Source: Anagrus nilaparvatae
Lineage: Eukaryota > Arthropoda > Insecta > Hymenoptera > Mymaridae
Assembly (NCBI GenBank): GCA_022575985.1
Contig: JAKSXM010000107.1
Span: forward strand, 2,418,001-2,482,000
Length of the DNA stretch: 64,000 nucleotides
Direction: 5' to 3'
Position numbers and translations under genes: made by a program. The notes below the pieces were generated by a model. That model was not told the DNA's origin and made no database searches. It was given only the letters and a program-made list of their open reading frames with translations. Below, piece after piece: positions 57,306 to 64,000 of this stretch (its first letter is position 1; every line of letters begins with the position of its first letter).

Positions 57306-58803
57306 AAAAAATATACAATTTACAGAAGATCAACAAGAAGTTTTAAAATGTTTAAAAGGACAAATAGAAGCGATTAAAAATAATACATTAACATCCAATA
57401 TGATCAAAAGAGTAATAGTACAAGGAAAAGCAGGATCAGGAAAAAACACAGTAATAAAAGAAATGGTAAAAATGATAACATCTGCTTTCGAGGAAGATGC
57501 AGTCAAAATCGGAGCACGTACTGGCATGGCTGCTGTAAATGTATATGGAAAAACATATCACTCATTACTACGATTACCTTTAAATTATAAACAATTTGAA
57601 TAACTAATAATGAATATTAATTAATATTCAAAATTTATTGTATCGCTCGATGACAAGGAGAGTATTTCAATTAATTTATAAACAATTTGGTTCATTAGAA
57701 AATCAAAATGCCAAAAAACTACAAACTGAATTAAAAAATTTGATATTTCTATTTATTGACGAAATGTCATTAATAGGTTTACGTACTTTATATCAAATAG
57801 AATCACGGTGTAGAGAAATTTTTGCTAACGAAATTGATGAACCTTTTGGTGGAATAATAATATACTTATTCGGAGATTATAACCAATTAACGCCGGTAGG
57901 AGATACGGCAATATATAGTCCAAAAAAATTTACTGACAAAATGCAATCGCAAGGAGAACTTGTTTTTAAACAATTTCAGAAATATTTCTGTTTACAAAAT
58001 GCACACCGAAGGAAATCAAACCCCATATTCAAAATTATTAGATGAAATAGCAAATGCAGAATTGTCGCAGGAAAATTAAGAAGCACTGCATAATGGACGA
58101 GAATCTATAATACCTAAAAACGAATTGGATATGTTTGAAAATGCAATACATTTTTACCCGAAATGCATACAAGTAGATGCACATAACGAAAAACATTTGA
58201 AAAACACAGGAAACCCAGTAGCTCGAATTGTAGCCACAAATGCACCTAATGTACCCATTTGCTGTTCAGATGAAAAAGCATCAGGGTTACAAAATGTTTT
58301 ATACTTATCTAAAAATTGTCGTGTCGTTACGGGCAAACTTATGAACTGAAGGAGGTTTAATAAATGGTACTTTAGGATATGTGAGAGAAATAATTTATGC
58401 TGAAAATAATTCACCACCGCAATTACCAGAAGCTATCATGGTAGAATTTGATAATTATAAAGGATCCTATTTATATAAAAATCTATTTCCAATAATACCT
58501 CTAAACCGTACATGGACACCAAATAAAATACAATGCAGCCGAATACAAATACCACTTATGTCATCATATTCAATAACCATTCATAAATCCCAAGGCCAAA
58601 CTATTCATAAAATGTTTCTCCATATTGGAGACAGTGAAAGGCAATTAGGTACCACTTACGTAGGATTAAGTAGAATTAAATCAATAAACGATTTAATTCT
58701 AATAAAAGATTACTACAAATATAGATACGACTCTATTCGACTATGTGCTTCTTTTAAAGACAAACAAATGTTTTTACACAAATTGAAAAACGATATCCAC
58801 TAA
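57306..58803 (+). pseudogene. Pif1-type helicase of the Helentron, broken in four pieces
   Basis: The pieces read TEDQQEVLKCLKGQIEAIKN then GKAGSGKN (Walker A, 57424), ARTGMAAVN, LFIDEMSLIG (Walker B, about 57754), FGDYNQLTPVG (about 57870), KNCRVVTGKLMN, and finally YSITIHKSQGQTI and YVGLSRIK (58567-58680), which are the C-terminal motifs of Pif1/RRM3 helicases. Stops or shifts lie at about 57601, 58045, 58077 and 58347. In Walker A the usual Ser/Thr after GK is Asn, itself likely inactivating. Most of the domain order is preserved, so decay is moderate. Confidence 0.8.
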
Positions 58804-59101
58804 AATATAAAAATAATTTAAAAAAATTATATTCAATTTCATGCATTAATAATTCAATAAATTATATTTTTTTTCATTTATATGCCTAAATTTATTTTAA
58901 AAAACAATACAATTACTTCTAGACCAAATAAACTATATATACGATAAAATAATACAGATGATTAAATACGAAACTATTAATTTTTAACTTGGAATATTTT
59001 TAAATAAGAAATAATAATATAATGATTTAAAAAAAATTATAAAATAAATCAAAAAATTTTCTATAGCTTCGCTCAGTCTTATACTCGTCCCGGGTAATCT
59101 A

Positions 59102-59340
59102 GTTTTAAATTATGCAAACAGGATGATTTCATGGCTCATGATTCTTTCTCGTACAAAGATCTAGAACTATTGGTAATAATTATATAAACCATATCGATGA
59201 ATTCCCAATAAACTTTTGTGTTTACATAAGTTAGACCTGCTTTTGAAGCTGGTTTTAAATTAAAATACAGTTTGGTATTCACCAATATAAGAAGTAGAAA
59301 AAAAAGTAATCACTTCAACAGGTTTATTAGGTTTTTCTGC
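59102..59340. repeat. Tandem 0.5-0.6 kb repeat, continuation after the Helentron
   Basis: AAATTATGCAAACAGGATGA, then TACATAAGTTAGACC and CAATTTGGTATTCACC-like sequence, complete the third unit that was left at 50192. Confidence 0.75.
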
Positions 59341-62200
59341 TAATATGGTACATTTTATTTAAAAAACTTTTGCTCTCGCTTTGCATTTCTCTTACTAAAC
59401 TTTAATTAAAAACAAAATTCTTTTTAGCCATGTAGTTTATACAGTTTTTCTTTTTTATAAATGGATAAATTCTAATATACACTCTTTTTTTCTAATATAT
59501 ATACACTGTTTTTTTGTAACAGCTATTTTTTTAAAAATAATAGATAGATATATAGAATAGAAAAGCTATAAACACGCTTTGTTTCTTCTCCAGTTGACCA
59601 TTTATTTTTTTTAATTATATCTGAATATATTCATACTTGTACCGGGTGAGAGCAGACGCTATATTTTTATTATAATTATGTGCATGTGTAATGCAAATTT
59701 TTATTATATGTGTAAAAATAAACACGCCGATCTTCGACAAAAAAATCGAAATTCGATAATAAAAATAGTAATTCGATAAAAACATCGAAATTCGACATAT
59801 TCGATAAATATTTGATGTCAAATTAGAGAGAGAAAGCTAAAATAGAGAGAGAAACTTAAAATTCCTGTATATTAGTGCTTCTATAAGTCAGGACTTAACT
59901 TAGTCGCGCGTCCTATCGGACGCCGTAATATGATATTATTATATAGTCGAATTTGAAGTTATCGGTGGTAAAATATTATTTGGAAAAAATGGAAATATCT
60001 AAAAAATATGGAAGAATTTTAGTATCGCAATTGGTTTTATTTGATTCGGAACTAATTTTTATGTATTCTGTTAAATTCTTATTCAAAATGGACCTTTTAT
60101 TAAAAATCTATATAACTTTTTTGGATACCATTTAAGAAATTTTTATTTTTTTAAATTTGTTCACAGTTTATTATCGAAAAAAGTTGTTTTGAAAATTTTG
60201 GGTATCCCAGAAATGAAAAAAGCAGTTTTTGACATAAAATTGGAAAAACCTTTTTGGCAACTATTGAGAATTTCTTGTTCACGATATTTTTCGGTTTTCT
60301 GATGGTTCAAACTACCTGAAAACGCTGGTCAATTCGACGTGCCTTCAAATTTTTTTTTTTTGATTCCAGGACCGACTTAAGTTGTAACAAAAAAAAAAAT
60401 GCGTCATATGTATATTGAAACAATTTTAATTTTGAGTTTTTTAATTATTGTATATAATTAAACATAAACAATACATAAACTAAAACATCAATTATTACCA
60501 TCTATATATACTGATTTGTATATATTTTGCATTAATATTTATAGTAATATCGAAAAAGTATCGGTAGAAGAAGAAGATATCTGGTAGCAATTAGAAATTT
60601 TGATAAACTTAAACTATTTAGTATACTAAATTTTAAAAACTTAATTTAAAAAATTTTAAATAAAAGCTCAGTGTTTAAAAAATAAAATCACCAAGGCTTT
60701 GCCCTTTTATTAATTAGACTAATAAGTGTTATTAACTTTTATAAACTTCTATATATAAATGTTATATTTTTACATTGTAAATTATTTATTATAACTTTAC
60801 TTTTTACTTTATACTTTTTAATTGTATCTAACTTTTAAGTCGGGCTCATAAACATATAGTTTACTATCTCCATACTATTTATAATGTATATATTATATTC
60901 TTTGATACTAAGTATGCAATATGTATATGTTTAGGTGTATTAAACTTTCAGGTTATATATAATAATAATTATCAAGTAGACTATACCTCTTAGTTCTCAA
61001 TATGAAAAGATATTAATCTATAGTTGGTTTGACATGGTAAAGATGTAATAAGCATCTTTGAAATAAGGAAATTACATTTTACTTTCTGGCATGAACAATT
61101 AAAAAGCTTGTCATATCATTACATAACGATTTTACTTTATTAAATAGAAAATTATTTAAAATTTATTGAAAAGATAATTTTTAAAAAGAATTATCTTTAA
61201 TAAGAAATTTATGCTCTTAATGGAACAAAAAAATATTAATTGGTCTACTTAGGCTCTTGCAGAAATTAGTCTGAGCCATCATCAGTGTAATACACTAATT
61301 TCCGCGTATTGCAGATTTACTTCTTTGATTCTAAGCAAAATTCTAAGATTAACGTATAAATTAGTTTTGTGATAAAATAATTATATCTCTTGATAAAGTA
61401 AGATTAAATAAAACTAAAGATTTCAAGTTCACTAAGAATCATTTATTATTTATCATTACAAATCATAATATTTAAAAAATTGAATTTTTTTTTATTTTTA
61501 AGTCTTTATACCTTTTAAATAACCTTTAAAATATTTTTGAAAATTTCGAAGATTATCATGATAAAAGTATAAGTAGAGCTCGTACCAATGGAGTATAAAG
61601 TAGTGGCCAAAATCGCCTAATTAAAGGGCGCTTTGTTTATTGCATTTTGATACAACAAAATAATGTTTATATTTTTGTTAACAAAACTTCAACATAATAT
61701 TTAGAAAGGGGCATTTTTTGAAAGATTACGTGTAAGATATCGATCAAAAAAAGATGCGGACTTCTCGAATTTTTGATATATTATCCAGAAAAATGGTGTT
61801 AGAATGTTCTGGTAAAAAAAAATTATTCAAAAATTATCTTTCAAACTCTGTACAAAAGCTTATGAATTTAACTTTATTAGAGCGTTGGAATTTTAAAAAA
61901 ATATTAAGCAATGAATTGCTTATAACAATTTACGCTAAAACCGCTACTACTTATCGTACAAACATACTTTTTTTTTCAATGACAGGAAATCATATAAATG
62001 TACCTACACGGTAGAATTGCTTCCCGCCGAATTGCTGAAAAAAAAAAATAGGTTTGGGCCAAACATTGGGCCACACATTTATCCCAAAGTTTAGGACAAG
62101 TTTGTCCAGTTGGACAATGCCATACTTCAAATTAAATACAAGTTAATAGATAAAAAATCACAAGAAGTTTAAATTTGTAATAAAAACAGAATTTATTAAT
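59341..62200. other. AT-rich gene-free stretch
   Basis: No gene is supported. Positions 59733-59810 hold several ATCGAAATTCGATA-type inverted units. At about 61250-61310 there is a hairpin-containing GC-richer patch (GGCTC/GAGCC). The open frames at 59953 and 61754 (60 and 86 aa) have no recognisable motif. Confidence 0.4.
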
Positions 62201-62206
62201 ACCAAA

Positions 62207-62960
62207 TTACATAATGTTATTCTTTTTTTTAATTTTTAAAATCCAAATTATTTTAATATTTTTAAGTTTCATCAAACTTGGCAGGTTTATCACCTTGGGA
62301 ATATGGAATCCGAAAAACTTGGAATTTTTTGCAGCATCAATTTTGCCAATATTAGCAAATCCATCATCCAAATGATTCCAATCTCTTATTAGACGATAAG
62401 AAGTGAAATTATGTAACAAATTACTTTTAATATAAATTTCAAAATTTGTTTTGGATGACCTCAATTTATATTTATTAACTCTATTAACAAATACACTTTG
62501 ATGGTCTTCGGTATCAAATGCTCCATTCAATATCCTCCAGACAAGTATAATATGATCGTTCTAACGATGAATATTTTGTATAGTTGGTAAATGAAATCTG
62601 GTGGACATTAAATGAAAGTTATGATCAAATCTGTCCATTGGTGTATTGGTTTTAAAAGCTAAGTATCTAATAAACTTTTTTTGAAAAGATTAAATCGACG
62701 TAATCTGGTAATTGAGATAAGGAGACCACACAGGGGAACAATAAAATAGGCTAGAACTTCGATACAAATATATAATACATCTTATATTAGTGAATTTATA
62801 AGTAATTCTATGGATAAATTCCAATGTCCTATAAGCCTTCTTCAAAATCACCTCAATGTGATGTCCAAAAATCAAGTTAGAGTCCTAATAGATCCCCAAA
62901 TGTTTAATTACATTAACTTCAATGATAGAAGTAATATTATAATCAAAAGTGTAATTTTTA
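62207..62960 (-). mobile_element. LINE ORF2 C-terminal fragment, decayed
   Basis: On the minus strand from about 62930: IKHLGIY, a stop, then DSNLIFGHHIEVILKKAYRT, FCSP-type FYCSPVWSPY, a frameshifted KKFIRYLAFKTNTPMDRFDH, then MNGAFDTEDHQ and YRLIRDWNHLDD. This is the succession at the end of CR1/Jockey-type reverse transcriptase ORFs. Several frameshifts; no active site. Confidence 0.65.
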
Positions 62961-64000
62961 AGTGTAATTTTTAATTAAAAATTTTTTATAATATTCTTTA
63001 CTTCTTATTTTTTCTTTAAATTACAAATTAGAATTAGAATTAGAATTAGTGGTTCTATAAATTACAAAATAGAAAGCATATTTGTAATAAGTAAACAACA
63101 AAGCTTATAAAAAATTTTTAAATTTAAAAATTACAAAATAAGAAAGAAAATTATCATTTTGTAAAATTGTGTTTACAAATTCCAAATTTGAAAAATAAAA
63201 CCTTATGGCAAAATACCCACATAACACTCGTTTTTTTATTATATACAACTTCCTTATAGTATTGAAACTAATTTCAAATTCTATAGAAACCATTCGTTTC
63301 TTAAATACCAAAGTTATTCATTTTATATTTATAATTTTATATGATGTATACTTATATAGTTTATATATTAAAAAAAAAAGATCTTATTTAATAAAATTAT
63401 TTTTATAATTTGAAAAGGTGTACAGACGGCACATGAAATGTTATAAGGAAATTTACATTTTATTTTACTGGTCTCTTGGTCAAAATATTTAAATATTCTA
63501 CTTGGTTATTTTATTTAGTAAAAGGTTATAATTTTAGTAAATATTTCTTAAATTTAGCTACGATGGAATATTATTTTTCGTATTTTTTCAAGATTGTAAA
63601 TATAAATATAATTTTTAACATATAAAACTTTGTAATAAACAGTTAAAATATTATTTTAATGCAGAATAATAAGTTACCAATATCAGATTCATTTCATCTT
63701 AAATTCAGTAGAAATAATTATTTCACGTATTTAGGGGAAAAAGCCTATTTTTTACCCTAGATAGACGGTATTTTTTCCCAGTATATAAAAAAATATATAT
63801 TTTTAATAACGGAACAAAATATGGTGTTCCACTTTTGCATGTTGCCTACAAAGTCAAAACCAATATTTTGTCCCTTGTTTAAAAAATAGTTATTACTTTG
63901 ACTTTTGTTTAATAGTGATGAATTTTTATCCATAAAAACTTACACCAGCCGGAATCGTCTATACATCTAATAGACTAATTCGGTTACTGCGTGCGCTGAC
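62961..64000. other. AT-rich gene-free stretch to the window edge
   Basis: A short (GAATTA)n run lies at about 63029. Small frames at 63105-63311 and 63205-63408 lie on opposite strands of the same AT-rich DNA and carry no motif. Nothing else is seen. Confidence 0.4.

Larger units (their letters stand above)
50193..59101 (+). mobile_element. 8.9-kb Helitron2/Helentron-type element with helicase remnants
   Basis: The host repeat is continuous except for this block: CAAATAATT before and TTTTAAATTATGCAAACAGG after correspond to adjacent sequence in the undisturbed unit, so insertion was between T and T. The 5' end AGACTGAGCGAAGCT is inverted as AGCTTCGCTCAGTCT at 59064-59078, followed by a CTCGTCCCGGGTAAT stretch and CTAG. 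An inverted 5' terminus paired with a subterminal 3' copy upstream of a 3' hairpin, and T|T targets, are features of Helitron2/Helentron elements. It holds a broken Rep C-terminus and Pif1 helicase. The Rep HUH part is not seen. Two other elements lie inside it. Confidence 0.7.

Noticed and set aside
61245..61315. Possible fifth hammerhead (CTGATGATGGCTC on the minus strand)
   Set aside because: The stem GGCTC/GAGCC is not followed by GAAA, so the core is incomplete.
61754..62014. 86-aa frame
   Set aside because: No motif, no splice or promoter support, AT-rich composition like its flanks.

Overview
The window is nuclear DNA of an AT-rich eukaryote, most likely an arthropod and probably an insect. 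Evidence: GT-AG introns, AATAAA signals, piggyBac-, Helitron-, Penelope- and LINE-type elements, a decayed BRPF-type chromatin-gene fragment, and no operons, ribosome-binding sites or dense coding. I cannot name the species. Only two loci look like intact protein-coding genes: a 1159+ residue Mutator-like transposase/YqaJ nuclease/Ulp1 protease fusion on the minus strand at the left edge, and a three-exon gene at 10.6-12.0 kb for an RG- and Gln/Asn-rich protein. Nearly everything else is mobile DNA or decayed coding sequence.

Layout. 0-3.7 kb: fusion transposase gene, whose reading frame begins at a splice acceptor. 4.2-9.6 kb: a foldback element with a nested MITE, a 205-bp MITE, two related Helitron-like elements, a 910-bp piggyBac-type MITE with TTAA sites, and tandem repeats. 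10.5-12.1 kb: RG/Q-rich gene. 12.4-14.9 kb: stop-riddled remnant of a very large DUF3638/DUF3645-type protein. 16.4-18.1 kb: a tandemly duplicated pseudogene segment carrying a BRPF-like extended PHD finger that has lost two zinc ligands. 19.6-25.2 kb: LINE tails, dispersed repeats and a 1.6-kb palindrome. 25.2-44.3 kb: a minus-strand Helitron family locus inflated by three kinds of minisatellite and invaded by two Penelope fragments, a MITE and a young 9.35-kb LTR element. That LTR element has 1065-bp LTRs, a CCAT target duplication and no visible pol. It in turn contains a SINE-like structured insert with a perfect 15-bp target duplication. 44.3-46.5 kb: dispersed and G-rich repeats.

46.5-59.3 kb is a readable stack of nested insertions. 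A roughly 0.5-0.6 kb tandem repeat is split by a 2.29-kb palindrome and by an 8.9-kb Helitron2/Helentron-type element encoding a broken Rep/Pif1 helicase. That element contains a canonical Helitron and a second palindrome, and the palindrome holds a LINE fragment. Pre-insertion sequence is visible for most layers. 59.3-64 kb is AT-rich and holds one minus-strand LINE fragment.

The genes do not form a pathway; the window reads as a transposon graveyard with some young insertions. All family assignments come from motifs read by eye. No database search or alignment was run.
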